From: an uncultured Caulobacteraceae bacterium
GTDB taxonomy: Bacteria; Pseudomonadota; Alphaproteobacteria; Caulobacterales; Caulobacteraceae
Direction: 5' to 3'
NCBI GenBank assembly: GCA_946482375.1
Contig: CAMLRH010000094.1
Coordinates: forward strand, 1-9,139
DNA: 9,139 bases
The translations under genes and the position numbers were made by a program. The notes beneath the pieces are model-generated. The model did no database searches and was not told the DNA's origin. It saw nothing but the letters and a program-made list of their open reading frames with translations. Shown piece by piece: positions 1 through 5,759 of the stretch (positions are counted from its first letter, which is position 1; each line of letters begins with the position of its first letter).

Positions 1-2
1 AT

Positions 3-77
3 CCCGACGAAAGTCGGGACCCAGTCCTGTCCAGTCAGCACTACGCTGGAAATCCCTGGGTCCCGGCTTTCGCCGGG
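3..77. repeat. Intergenic paired-palindrome (REPIN-like) element 1
   Basis: Two 22-base arms at 3-24 and 56-77 are inverted copies of each other, matching at 20 of 22 positions, with 31 bases between them. Each arm is also a hairpin on its own: 3-18 pairs 6 bp around GAAA on the plus strand, and 62-77 pairs 6 bp around TTTC, which reads GAAA on the minus strand. The element lies 11 bp beyond the ku stop codon, so it could form structure at the 3' end of the ku transcript. There is no T-run, so it is not a classical intrinsic terminator. Paired inverted palindromes of this sort are typical dispersed intergenic repeats in alphaproteobacteria. The left flank is not in the window, so the full extent is unknown. 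Confidence 0.7.
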
Positions 78-88
78 GTGAGCGGTAG

Positions 89-955
89 TTAGGCGGATTT
101 CTTCCGAGGAACGGCCTTTTTCGGGGCAGACTTCGTGCCGGGCGCGGGCTTTCGTTCGGCGGTCTTGCGACGTTCGCCGCCGCTTTGGCCGAGGCTCTTA
201 CGCAGCGCGTCCATGAGGTCGATGACGTTGGTGTCCTCGGGCTCCTCGACCTTGGCGATGCGGCCCTTGCCCTTCTTCTTCTCCTCGATGAGGTCGCGCA
301 GCGCGTCCTCATAGCGGTCGGTGAACTCGGAGGGATCGAAAGGCCCCGACTGCTGCTCGATGATCTTCTCGGCGATGGCGATCATCTGGGCGTCAGGCTT
401 TCGGTCGGGAATGTCGTCGAAATACTCCTCGGGCTTGCGCACCTCGTCGTGGCTTCGCAGCGTGTAGGCGAGCAGGCCGTTGTCGCGAGGCTCCAGCGCC
501 ATGAGGCGCTCGCGCTGGTGCATCACCACACGGCCCAGCGCCACCTTTTCGGTCTTTTCCATCGCCTCGCGGATCACCGTGAAGGCCTCGATGGCGAGCT
601 TGCCGTCGGGTTTGAGAAAATAGGGCGCGTTCCAGTAGAGGCGGTCGATGTCGGCGGCATCGACAAAGCGCTCGATGTCGATGGTCTTGGTGCTTTCCAA
701 CCGGACGGAGTCGATCTCCTCCGGCGTGACGATGACGTACTGGCCCTTCTCGTATTCGTAACCCTTCACCAGGTCCGCGCGGTCCACCGGCCCGATCTCG
801 GGGTCGGTGGTGACCATCTTGATCCGGTTGTGGGTGTCCTTGTGCAGCAGGTTGAAACGCACCTCGCCCGCAGCCTGCGTCGCGGTGTAGAGAGCCACGG
901 GACAGGTCACCAGCGACAGTCGCAGGTGCCCTTGCCAGGTAGGACGCGGCGCCAT
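89..955 (-). CDS. ku: Ku protein, non-homologous end joining
   Basis: This is the bacterial homodimeric Ku, which forms a ring on double-strand DNA ends and recruits the multifunctional ligase LigD. The 288-residue protein has the usual length. It opens with the family signature around residues 5-25 (TWQGHLRLSLVTCPVALY), has YFLKP at 112-116 in the core, and GRVVMHQRERLMAL at 141-154. A conserved stretch near 243-255 (NVIDLMDALRKSL) lies where LigD-recruiting segments occur. It ends in a basic Lys/Arg/Pro/Ala tail from about 261, typical of Ku proteins with DNA-contacting extensions. The start is secure: a perfect AAGGAGG (961-967 on the minus strand) lies 5 nt upstream of the ATG. No ligD is visible, so the partner must be elsewhere. 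Function is by family; the sequence match is strong. Confidence 0.96.
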   Translation of the reverse strand: MAPRPTWQGHLRLSLVTCPVALYTATQAAGEVRFNLLHKDTHNRIKMVTTDPEIGPVDRADLVKGYEYEKGQYVIVTPEEIDSVRLESTKTIDIERFVDAADIDRLYWNAPYFLKPDGKLAIEAFTVIREAMEKTEKVALGRVVMHQRERLMALEPRDNGLLAYTLRSHDEVRKPEEYFDDIPDRKPDAQMIAIAEKIIEQQSGPFDPSEFTDRYEDALRDLIEEKKKGKGRIAKVEEPEDTNVIDLMDALRKSLGQSGGERRKTAERKPAPGTKSAPKKAVPRKKSA

Positions 956-960
956 GACTT

Positions 961-967
961 CCTCCTT
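961..967 (-). promoter_or_regulatory. Shine-Dalgarno site of ku
   Basis: AAGGAGG on the minus strand, five bases before the ku ATG. It fixes that start. It lies within the 53-bp gap shared with the divergent tusA-like gene, so both promoters must be compact or overlap the opposite gene. I see no convincing -35/-10 pair in this gap. Confidence 0.85.
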
Positions 968-1008
968 CGATACCAGCGCAGAACGCGTCTGCGGGAGCGG
1001 CGGTTGCC

Positions 1009-1233
1009 GTGACTGAGTCGGTGGTGGATGCGCGCGGGCACCGCTGCCCGGTGCCGACGCTCAGGCTTCAGCGTGCGCTGGAGGGGATGAACTCCGGCGA
1101 TGTGGTGAAGCTGCTGGCCGACGACCCGATGGCGCGGATCGACGTACCCCACTTCGCCGGCGAGGCCGGTCACGAGGTGCTGGAGGCTTCGGAAGCGGCC
1201 GGTGGCCTCAGCTTTCGCGTGCGGAAACGATAG
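1009..1233 (+). CDS. TusA-family sulfurtransferase (SirA-like)
   Basis: This is a 74-residue protein of the TusA/SirA/YedF fold, a small persulfide carrier that passes sulfur between proteins, as in tRNA thiouridine or molybdenum cofactor synthesis. The family motif is present as DARGHRCPVPTLRL at residues 7-20, with the sulfur-carrying Cys at residue 13 in the CPxP signature. Typical elements follow: the GMNSGDVVKLLADDP strand and an Asp-containing second half. The start is GTG. A GGGAG at 993-997 is 11 nt away, which is long, so in-frame GTG codons at residues 5 and 6 remain possible starts. The gene diverges from ku and its last 26 bp overlap the end of the convergent yihY-type gene. The specific sulfur acceptor cannot be told, so no firm gene symbol is given. 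Confidence 0.9.
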   Translation: MTESVVDARGHRCPVPTLRLQRALEGMNSGDVVKLLADDPMARIDVPHFAGEAGHEVLEASEAAGGLSFRVRKR

Positions 1234-2137
1234 GCCGCTCGCCGCGCAGGTCGGGGATCAGCTTGGGCTCGGCCGACTTGATGGCGATCTCGACCTCGGT
1301 CGCCAGCGCTCCGCCGAAGAAGACGGCGTTCACGCTCCACGACAGCCAGATCAGGAAGATCACGACCGTCGCCACCGAGCCGTAGGTCGCGCCCAACTCG
1401 ACGATGTCGTCGACGTAGATCGCGCACAGCCAAGAGGCGAACAGGAACAGCACCGTGGCCGCCGCCCCGCCGACCGCCGAAGCGCGCCAAACGACCGGCT
1501 CGCGCGACATGGCGAAGCGATAGATGAGCGTCATGGCCAGCATCAGCCCGGCGCTGGTCCAGGTCCATTCGCTGAACAGCCAGGGAATCCCCGCCAGCGG
1601 TTTCAGGTCGAGCGTCTCGGCGACGATGCGAAGGATGACGAAGGCCGACGCCACGGCGCCCGCGAAAACCATGGCCGCGACCAGCACGACCAGCGCCATG
1701 AAGTTGAAGGCGAAGAAGCCGCGCTGGTTCTCCTCCTCGTGAATGAAGGAGAGGCCCGCCAGCAGCGCCTTGAAGCCGCGGTGGGCCGCGTAGCCGCCGA
1801 TGATCAGCGCCAGGCCGCTTTGCGCCGAAACAAAGCCCGTCGGCGAGCGCGCGAGCCTGCTGAGTTCCTCGGTGACGATGCCCTGGGCGGCCACGGGGAT
1901 GACATCGACCAGGCCGTTCATCTGTTGGGCGACCTGCGCGGGGTCTGTCAGCAAGCTGTAGATGCCGATGGCGATGGCCAGCCCCGGAAACACCGCCAGC
2001 ATGACGAAAAAGGAGACGCCGCCCGTGTAGAGCATCACGTCCCGCCCCCACATGCGCGACAGCGCCTTGCCGAGAACCTGCAGGCCTTCACGCATCAGAT
2101 GCAGCGGGTCGAGATCGCGCCGGAGGGATTCGGACAT
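1208..2137 (-). CDS. YihY/BrkB-family inner-membrane protein
   Basis: This is a 309-residue integral membrane protein of the YihY/BrkB (UPF0761) family. Members were once called ribonuclease BN, an attribution since reassigned to another protein, and the molecular role is unsettled. The hydrophobic profile suggests about six membrane segments, near residues 35-60, 104-122 (weaker), 142-170, 192-209, 218-241 and 250-280. Family-typical stretches are YTGGVSFFVMLAVFPG near 37-52, the central LIIGGYAAHRGFKALLAGL, and TYGSVATVVIFLIWLSWSVN near 251-270. The C-terminal tail, about 25 residues, is polar. The ATG at 2137 has only a poor ribosome-binding site; ATG codon 15 is an alternative but is no better preceded. 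The gene converges on and overlaps the tusA-like gene. Family assignment is sure; function is not. Confidence 0.93.
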   Translation of the reverse strand: MSESLRRDLDPLHLMREGLQVLGKALSRMWGRDVMLYTGGVSFFVMLAVFPGLAIAIGIYSLLTDPAQVAQQMNGLVDVIPVAAQGIVTEELSRLARSPTGFVSAQSGLALIIGGYAAHRGFKALLAGLSFIHEEENQRGFFAFNFMALVVLVAAMVFAGAVASAFVILRIVAETLDLKPLAGIPWLFSEWTWTSAGLMLAMTLIYRFAMSREPVVWRASAVGGAAATVLFLFASWLCAIYVDDIVELGATYGSVATVVIFLIWLSWSVNAVFFGGALATEVEIAIKSAEPKLIPDLRGERPIVSARES

Positions 2138-2172
2138 CGGGGGACCGTGCTCTTAGGCCCCAGAAATGGCAA

Positions 2173-2202
2173 CGGCGCGCCGAGCCGAAGCTCAACGCGC
2201 CG
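2173..2202 (-). terminator. Minus-strand hairpin with cUUCGg loop, terminator-like
   Basis: Read on the minus strand, the RNA folds into a 13-bp stem: 7 bp (CGGCGCG/CGCGCCG), two U.G wobbles, then GAGC/GCUC capped by UUCG. The C(UUCG)G loop is the well-known extra-stable tetraloop common in bacterial terminators. On the plus strand the wobbles become C/A mismatches and the loop becomes CGAA, so the structure clearly favours minus-strand RNA. It is followed by a loosely T-containing stretch (TTGCCATTTCT), not a clean T-run. It lies 36 bp upstream of the yihY-type start, and a TGA stop (2192-2194) in an open minus-strand frame falls inside the stem. It could end a transcript coming from the 2437 side, or act in the leader of the yihY-type gene. 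Confidence 0.5.
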
Positions 2203-2332
2203 CCAGGATGACCTTGCCATCTTCCTGGTTGGCGGCCGCCACTTCGAGGGACGGGAGAGCGTGACGACCACCACGCGGGCAATGTGCGCCCCGCCCGCTG
2301 AACCGTGGCTGAATGAAAAATGGCCAACGTTC

Positions 2333-2425
2333 GTCATCGTCGGGCTTGTTCCGACGAGCCATGAACACCTGATCTTTCCGGCTCGCTCACCACGCGTGGG
2401 TCCTCGGGACAAGCCCGAGGATGAC
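2333..2425. repeat. Intergenic paired-palindrome (REPIN-like) element 2
   Basis: Arms at 2333-2357 and 2401-2425 are inverted copies, matching at 22 of 25 positions, 43 bases apart. Each arm is a hairpin by itself: 2337-2357 has a 7-bp stem with a 7-base loop, and 2401-2421 has an 8-bp stem with a 5-base loop. The core wording (TCATCCTCGGGCTTGTCCCGAGGA in the right arm's complement) is of a type I recognise as frequent in Caulobacter-like intergenic regions. The element starts 11 bp past the stop codon of the CoA-transferase gene. Frames running through it give protein-like but meaningless peptides. Confidence 0.75.
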
Positions 2426-2436
2426 GCGTTCGGCGT

Positions 2437-3564
2437 TTAGAGCGCGGCTTGCGCCTTCAGCGCCTCGACTTCGTCGGTCGTGAAGCCCCAGTCGGCCAAC
2501 GCCGCGTCGTTGTGGGCCCCGATGCCGGGCGGCGGGCCTTGGATCTCGCCAGGCGTGCCCGAGAAGCGCGGCGCTGGCGCGGGCTGCATCACGCCGGCGA
2601 TCTCGACGAAGGTCTGACGGGCGGCGTTGTGGGCGTGCTTCGGCGCTTCGTCGAGCGTCAGCACTGGGGCGAAGCAGACGTCGGTCGCGTCCATCAGCTC
2701 GCACCATTCAGCCTGCGTCTTGGTCGCGATCACCGCGGCCAGCTTTTCGCGCAGGGCCGGCCACTCGTCGCGGCTCATCTGGTTGCCGAACTGGGGATCG
2801 GTGATCCCGGTCTTCTCAAGCAAGAGCGCATAGAACTGCGGCTCGATCGACCCGATCGAAATCCACTTACCGTCGGAGCACTGGTAGGTGTCGTAGAAGT
2901 GGGCGCCGCCGTCGAGCAGGTTGGTCCGCCGCTCGTCCTTCCACATGCCCATGCCCTTGAAGCCGTAGAACATGGCCATCAGCGAAGCCGCGCCGTCGCT
3001 CATGGCGCAGTCGATGACCTGGCCTTTGCCGGTTTCCCGGGCGCTGATCACCCCGGCCAGCAGGCCGAAGGCGAGATAGAGCGCCCCGCCCCCGAAATCG
3101 CCTACGAGGTTCAGCGGCGGCACCGGCTTGTCGGTCGTGCCGATGGCGTGCAGCGCGCCGGTAATGGCGATGTAGTTCATGTCGTGGCCCGCCGCCTTGG
3201 CGTAGGGCCCCGTCTGGCCCCAGCCGGTCATGCGGCCGTAGACGAGCTTGGGATTGCGCTTCAACGCCACATCGGGCCCCAGGCCCAGCCGTTCCATGAC
3301 GCCCGGCCGAAAGCCCTCGAACACGGCGTCGGCGGCTTCCATCAGCTTCAGACAGGCCTCGACGGACGCCGGTTGCTTGAGGTCCAGCGCCACCGAACGG
3401 CGGCCGCGGCTGGTCACGTCGGCGGGCGACGAGCGGCCCGATCCCTTGCGGTCGATGCGCACCACGTCGGCGCCCAGGTCGCTCAGCAGCATGCCGCAGA
3501 AGGGTCCGGGGCCGATCCCGGCGAACTCCAGCACCTTCAGCCCCGACAGCGGTCCCTTGCCCAT
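2437..3564 (-). CDS. Family III CoA-transferase, alpha-methylacyl-CoA racemase type
   Basis: This 375-residue CaiB/BaiF-family enzyme most resembles alpha-methylacyl-CoA racemase, which inverts the 2-methyl stereocentre of branched acyl-CoA esters so that beta-oxidation can proceed. The N-terminus has [20 protein letters not shown] and a GADVVRID strand that form the CoA-binding fold. The catalytic residues known from the mycobacterial racemase are all visible: His127 in AGHDMNY, Asp156 in NLVGDFGGG and Glu241 in GSIEPQFYA. This favours racemase over formyl-CoA or carnitine CoA-transferase activity. The start is the ATG at 3564: AAGGAG lies 7 nt upstream, whereas the in-frame TTG two codons earlier sits one base from that site and cannot use it. 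It is divergent from the popA-like gene. Substrate is not determinable from the sequence. Confidence 0.92.
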   Translation of the reverse strand: MGKGPLSGLKVLEFAGIGPGPFCGMLLSDLGADVVRIDRKGSGRSSPADVTSRGRRSVALDLKQPASVEACLKLMEAADAVFEGFRPGVMERLGLGPDVALKRNPKLVYGRMTGWGQTGPYAKAAGHDMNYIAITGALHAIGTTDKPVPPLNLVGDFGGGALYLAFGLLAGVISARETGKGQVIDCAMSDGAASLMAMFYGFKGMGMWKDERRTNLLDGGAHFYDTYQCSDGKWISIGSIEPQFYALLLEKTGITDPQFGNQMSRDEWPALREKLAAVIATKTQAEWCELMDATDVCFAPVLTLDEAPKHAHNAARQTFVEIAGVMQPAPAPRFSGTPGEIQGPPPGIGAHNDAALADWGFTTDEVEALKAQAAL

Positions 3565-3571
3565 TCTCAAG

Positions 3572-3577
3572 CTCCTT
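3572..3577 (-). promoter_or_regulatory. Shine-Dalgarno site that sets the CoA-transferase start
   Basis: AAGGAG on the minus strand is 7 nt before the ATG at 3562-3564 and only 1 nt from the TTG at 3568-3570. The spacing selects the ATG. It lies directly beside the dyad at 3582-3599. Confidence 0.8.
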
Positions 3578-3581
3578 AACG

Positions 3582-3599
3582 GTTAGCCAACCAGCTAAC
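3582..3599. promoter_or_regulatory. 18-bp dyad, candidate operator between divergent genes
   Basis: GTTAGC-CAACCA-GCTAAC has perfect 6-bp arms around a 6-base centre. It is placed 18-35 bp before the CoA-transferase ATG, where a promoter or transcription start would be expected. A partly overlapping dyad, TAAC-G-GTTA, occupies 3577-3585. The length and AT-leaning arms in GC-rich DNA suit a dimeric repressor site such as those of TetR-type regulators of acyl-CoA genes. No regulator gene is adjacent, so the binding protein is unknown. Confidence 0.4.
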
Positions 3600-3659
3600 T
3601 GTCATGACGTTCGGTCAGGCAAGCATGCCCTGCTATCTTGGCGTGTGCGACTCACGGCT

Positions 3660-3664
3660 GGAGG
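3660..3664 (+). promoter_or_regulatory. Probable Shine-Dalgarno site of the popA-like gene
   Basis: GGAGG lies 4 nt before the TTG at 3669-3671. The spacing is short but this is the only good match near either candidate start. If translation begins at GTG 3645 instead, the message would be close to leaderless with respect to a GCTATCTT -10-like box at 3632-3639, which is itself a weak match. Confidence 0.45.
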
Positions 3665-3668
3665 CCCC

Positions 3669-4982
3669 TTGGCGACCGACGCCCGCATCCTGATCGTCAC
3701 GAAGGACGATTTCCTGAGCGGCCCACTGGCCGAGGGAATGGGCAAGCTCGGCTGGCCGGCCATCTGCGCGCGGGGCGCAACCGCCGCCGTCGCCGCCATC
3801 CGCGACCGCCGTATCGAAGGCGCCATCGTCGATCTGGCCGGTGAAGACGCGGTTGATCTTGGCGAGCGGATGAAGGCCGCCTGCGCCCCTCGCCGCCTGC
3901 CCGTCGTCGCCGTCGGCGAAACCGCCGGGCCGCTGGCTGGCATCGACCTTCAACTGGCTGCTCCGATCCACCCCGCGCAGGCGGTCCTGCGGATGGAGTC
4001 CCTCGTGCGCATGGCCGTGGCCGAGGAGGAGTTCGAGCTTCGCCGCGAGACTTTCGCCGAGCGAGGCCGCGATCTGGAAATGCCGTCCTCGCCTTCCTCG
4101 CCGCTGCGCGTGCTGGCCATCGGCGAGCCCGCGCCGCAGTTCCTGGCGCTGTCCAACGCGCTCGGCCGCAACGGCGTCGAGGTTGTGGGCGCGTTCACGG
4201 CCTACACCGCCTTCGATTACCTGCATGAGAAGCCGTTCGACGGCGTGGTGCTGTGGGCCGGCGACAACGAGTCCGAGGCCATGTCGATCGCGGCGGGCAT
4301 GCGCCGTAACACCCGCCTCTACCACGTCCCGACCCTGCTCTATCTCGGCGACGGGGCGAAGGTGACGATGGGCGAGGCCTATCATCGTGGCGTATCCGAC
4401 ATCGCCTCGCCGCAGACGCCCGAGATTGAAACCGCCGGCCGCGTGGTCGAGCTCGCCCGGATGTATCGTCGCCAAAGCTCGATCCGTCAGGCGCTGGAAA
4501 AGGCGCGCGGCTCGGGCCTGATGGACGCCGCCACCGGCCTCTTCACCCGAGACCTCTTCGCCGTGCATCTGGCTCGCCTCGCCGAGGCCGCCACCGTGCG
4601 CAATCGGCCGCTGTCGGTCTGCGTGCTGCGGGTCACCGACACCCAGGCCATCACCGCGGCGCGCAAGGGCGGCTGGCTAGACCGCGCCATCCCGCAGATC
4701 GGCTCGATGATCGGCCGGCTGGTCCGCGCCGAAGACACCGCCGCGCGTCTTGGCCCGGAAGTCTTCGCGCTCGCCCTCCCCTCCACGCCGCTCAGCGGCG
4801 CTCGGGCGGCGGCGGGCCGGATCGCGGCGGTGATCGGCTGCACGGCCTTCGACGCCGGCGACGGCAAGGCGCCGTTCGTCGTCGACTTCGATATCGGCGT
4901 CGCCGAGCTGGAACCCGGCGAGAGCGCCGGCCGCGCCATCGAGCGGGCCGGATCAAGGGCGTTGCAGCGCCAGGCCGGCTGA
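3669..4982 (+). CDS. popA: PopA-like c-di-GMP effector (REC-REC-degenerate GGDEF)
   Basis: This protein of about 437 residues has two receiver domains (roughly 4-115 and 146-265) and a C-terminal GGDEF domain (about 285-432), the PleD/PopA layout. The cyclase signature is broken: GPEVF replaces GGDEF at 362-366. The c-di-GMP inhibitory site RxxD is intact as RAED at 353-356, exactly five residues upstream. That combination marks a c-di-GMP receptor, not an enzyme. In Caulobacter, PopA uses it to reach the cell pole and help deliver CtrA to ClpXP at the G1-S transition. The first receiver keeps a candidate phosphoacceptor Asp55 (AIVDL) but lacks the usual Lys. The second has Trp where the Asp should be. 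Start: TTG at 3669 follows GGAGG (3660-3664) by 4 nt; an in-frame GTG at 3645 lacks such a site but would add eight residues. The frnE-like gene follows 14 bp later. Confidence 0.8.
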   Translation: MATDARILIVTKDDFLSGPLAEGMGKLGWPAICARGATAAVAAIRDRRIEGAIVDLAGEDAVDLGERMKAACAPRRLPVVAVGETAGPLAGIDLQLAAPIHPAQAVLRMESLVRMAVAEEEFELRRETFAERGRDLEMPSSPSSPLRVLAIGEPAPQFLALSNALGRNGVEVVGAFTAYTAFDYLHEKPFDGVVLWAGDNESEAMSIAAGMRRNTRLYHVPTLLYLGDGAKVTMGEAYHRGVSDIASPQTPEIETAGRVVELARMYRRQSSIRQALEKARGSGLMDAATGLFTRDLFAVHLARLAEAATVRNRPLSVCVLRVTDTQAITAARKGGWLDRAIPQIGSMIGRLVRAEDTAARLGPEVFALALPSTPLSGARAAAGRIAAVIGCTAFDAGDGKAPFVVDFDIGVAELEPGESAGRAIERAGSRALQRQAG

Positions 4983-4996
4983 CGGATGCTGGGGCC

Positions 4997-5644
4997 ATGC
5001 CCCGCATCCTCCACATCGACTTCATCGCCGACGTCGTCTGCCCCTGGTGCTACATCGGCTGGCGCAGGCTTGAGCAGGCGCTGGCTATGCGCCCCGACGT
5101 GACCGCCGAGATCCTGTGGCGTCCCTACCAGCTCGACCCGTCCATCCCGGAAGAGGGCGTCGATCGCCGCGCCTACATGGAAGCCAAGTTCGGCTCCGAC
5201 CCGGACCGCCGCAAGGCCATGCTGGAGGCGCTGAACGATGCGGCGTCAGGCGTCGGCCTCGACCTCAAGCTCGCCGACATCCCGGTCAGCCCCAACACCA
5301 ACGCCGCCCATCGCCTGATCCGCTGGGCGCAGGGTCAGGGCCTGCAGGCGCCGGTGCTTAAAGGCGTCCTCGATGCCTACTTCGTCGAGCTGAAGGACAT
5401 CGGCGACCCGGTCGTCCTGGCCGACATCGCCGAAAGCGCCGGCATGGAGCGCATGATGGTGCTCAAGCTGCTCTCCGAAGGCGCCGACAAGGACGCCGTC
5501 AGCCGCGAGCACATGATGGCCGTGCAGGCGGGCGTCACCGGCGTCCCCTTCATGATCTTCGGCGGTAAGGTTGCCGCCGTCGGCGCGGAAGCCCCCGAGC
5601 GCCTTGCGATGGCCATCGACAAGGCGCTGGAGATGGCGGCTTAG
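4997..5644 (+). CDS. FrnE/DsbA-family thiol oxidoreductase
   Basis: This is a 215-residue DsbA-like thioredoxin-fold protein of the FrnE group, related to 2-hydroxychromene-2-carboxylate isomerases. The redox motif CPWC occupies residues 15-18 after a short beta strand (HIDFIADVV). The helical insertion spans about 55-160, including NTNAAHRLIRWA at 101-112. The cis-proline loop is TGVPFM, with Pro184. Length fits the family. There is no signal peptide, so it should act in the cytoplasm, probably in disulfide exchange, thiol stress or glutathione-linked isomerisation. The ATG lies 14 bp after the popA-like stop, so co-transcription is likely even though the ribosome-binding site is weak (GGA or GGGG). 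A functional link to PopA is not implied by the sequence. It converges on the M3 peptidase gene. Confidence 0.93.
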   Translation: MPRILHIDFIADVVCPWCYIGWRRLEQALAMRPDVTAEILWRPYQLDPSIPEEGVDRRAYMEAKFGSDPDRRKAMLEALNDAASGVGLDLKLADIPVSPNTNAAHRLIRWAQGQGLQAPVLKGVLDAYFVELKDIGDPVVLADIAESAGMERMMVLKLLSEGADKDAVSREHMMAVQAGVTGVPFMIFGGKVAAVGAEAPERLAMAIDKALEMAA

Positions 5645-5647
5645 CCT

Positions 5648-5756
5648 TCTCCCTCCCCTTCATGGGGAGGGTGGCCCGAAGGGCCGGGTGGGGCTGCAGC
5701 GATACTCCCCCACCTGATCGCTGCGCGATCTTCCCTCCCCATCAAGGGGAGGGAGA
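5648..5756. repeat. Intergenic paired-palindrome (REPIN-like) element 3
   Basis: Arms at 5648-5671 and 5733-5756 are inverted copies, matching at 23 of 24 positions. Each also folds alone with an 8-bp CCCTCCCC/GGGGAGGG stem and a 5-base loop. Between them are GGCCC-GAA-GGGCC (5673-5685), GATCGC-TGC-GCGATC (5716-5730), and two interleaved complementary pairs: GGTGGGG 5687-5693 with CCCCACC 5708-5714, and GCAGCGAT 5696-5703 with ATCGCTGC 5717-5724. The element fills the whole space between the convergent stops of the frnE-like and M3 peptidase genes, 3 bp from each, so it may insulate the two transcripts. It lacks T-runs. The wording is of a kind that recurs in alphaproteobacterial intergenic DNA. 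Confidence 0.8.
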
Positions 5757-5759
5757 CCA

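Larger units (their letters stand above)
2138..2436. other. Gene-free gap with a possible minus-strand 3' coding remnant
   Basis: This gap between the yihY-type start and the end of the CoA-transferase holds the hairpin at 2173-2202, a palindrome doublet at 2333-2425, and little else. The stretch 2192-2248, read on the minus strand, encodes LEVAAANQEDGKVILAAR followed by TGA, with strongly GC-biased third positions like the real genes here, but there is no credible start. A second minus-strand frame just upstream (about 2250-2290) reads HIARVVVVTL, also protein-like, and a single one-base frame change would join the two. This may be the eroded 3' end of a lost gene. Chance in GC-rich DNA remains possible. 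The plus-strand frame through the right half is repeat-derived. Confidence 0.25.

Noticed and set aside
2095..2412. A 105-codon minus-strand frame over the gap at 2138-2436.
   Set aside because: It begins in the repeat (SRGPTRGERAG type wording) and ends inside the yihY-type gene out of frame. Only a short internal part looks protein-like, reported as a possible remnant.
1202..2440. A 412-codon open frame on the plus strand opposite the yihY-type gene and across the following gap.
   Set aside because: It is antisense to a well-supported membrane protein, its product is Arg/Asp/Gln-rich without family motifs, and its end runs through a palindrome repeat. It reflects the high GC content.
2449..3579. 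A 376-codon plus-strand frame opposite the CoA-transferase.
   Set aside because: It is a mirror of a gene with all catalytic residues visible; composition is Arg/His/Val-rich and no domain is recognisable.
3576..3590. A CtrA-box-like TTAA-N7-CCAA upstream of the popA-like gene.
   Set aside because: Only six of eight fixed positions match the TTAA-N7-TTAA consensus, and AT-rich dyads here explain the match; too weak to call a CtrA site.
3633..4568. A 311-codon minus-strand frame opposite the popA-like gene.
   Set aside because: No motif or credible ribosome-binding site; the plus strand has clear REC and GGDEF domains.
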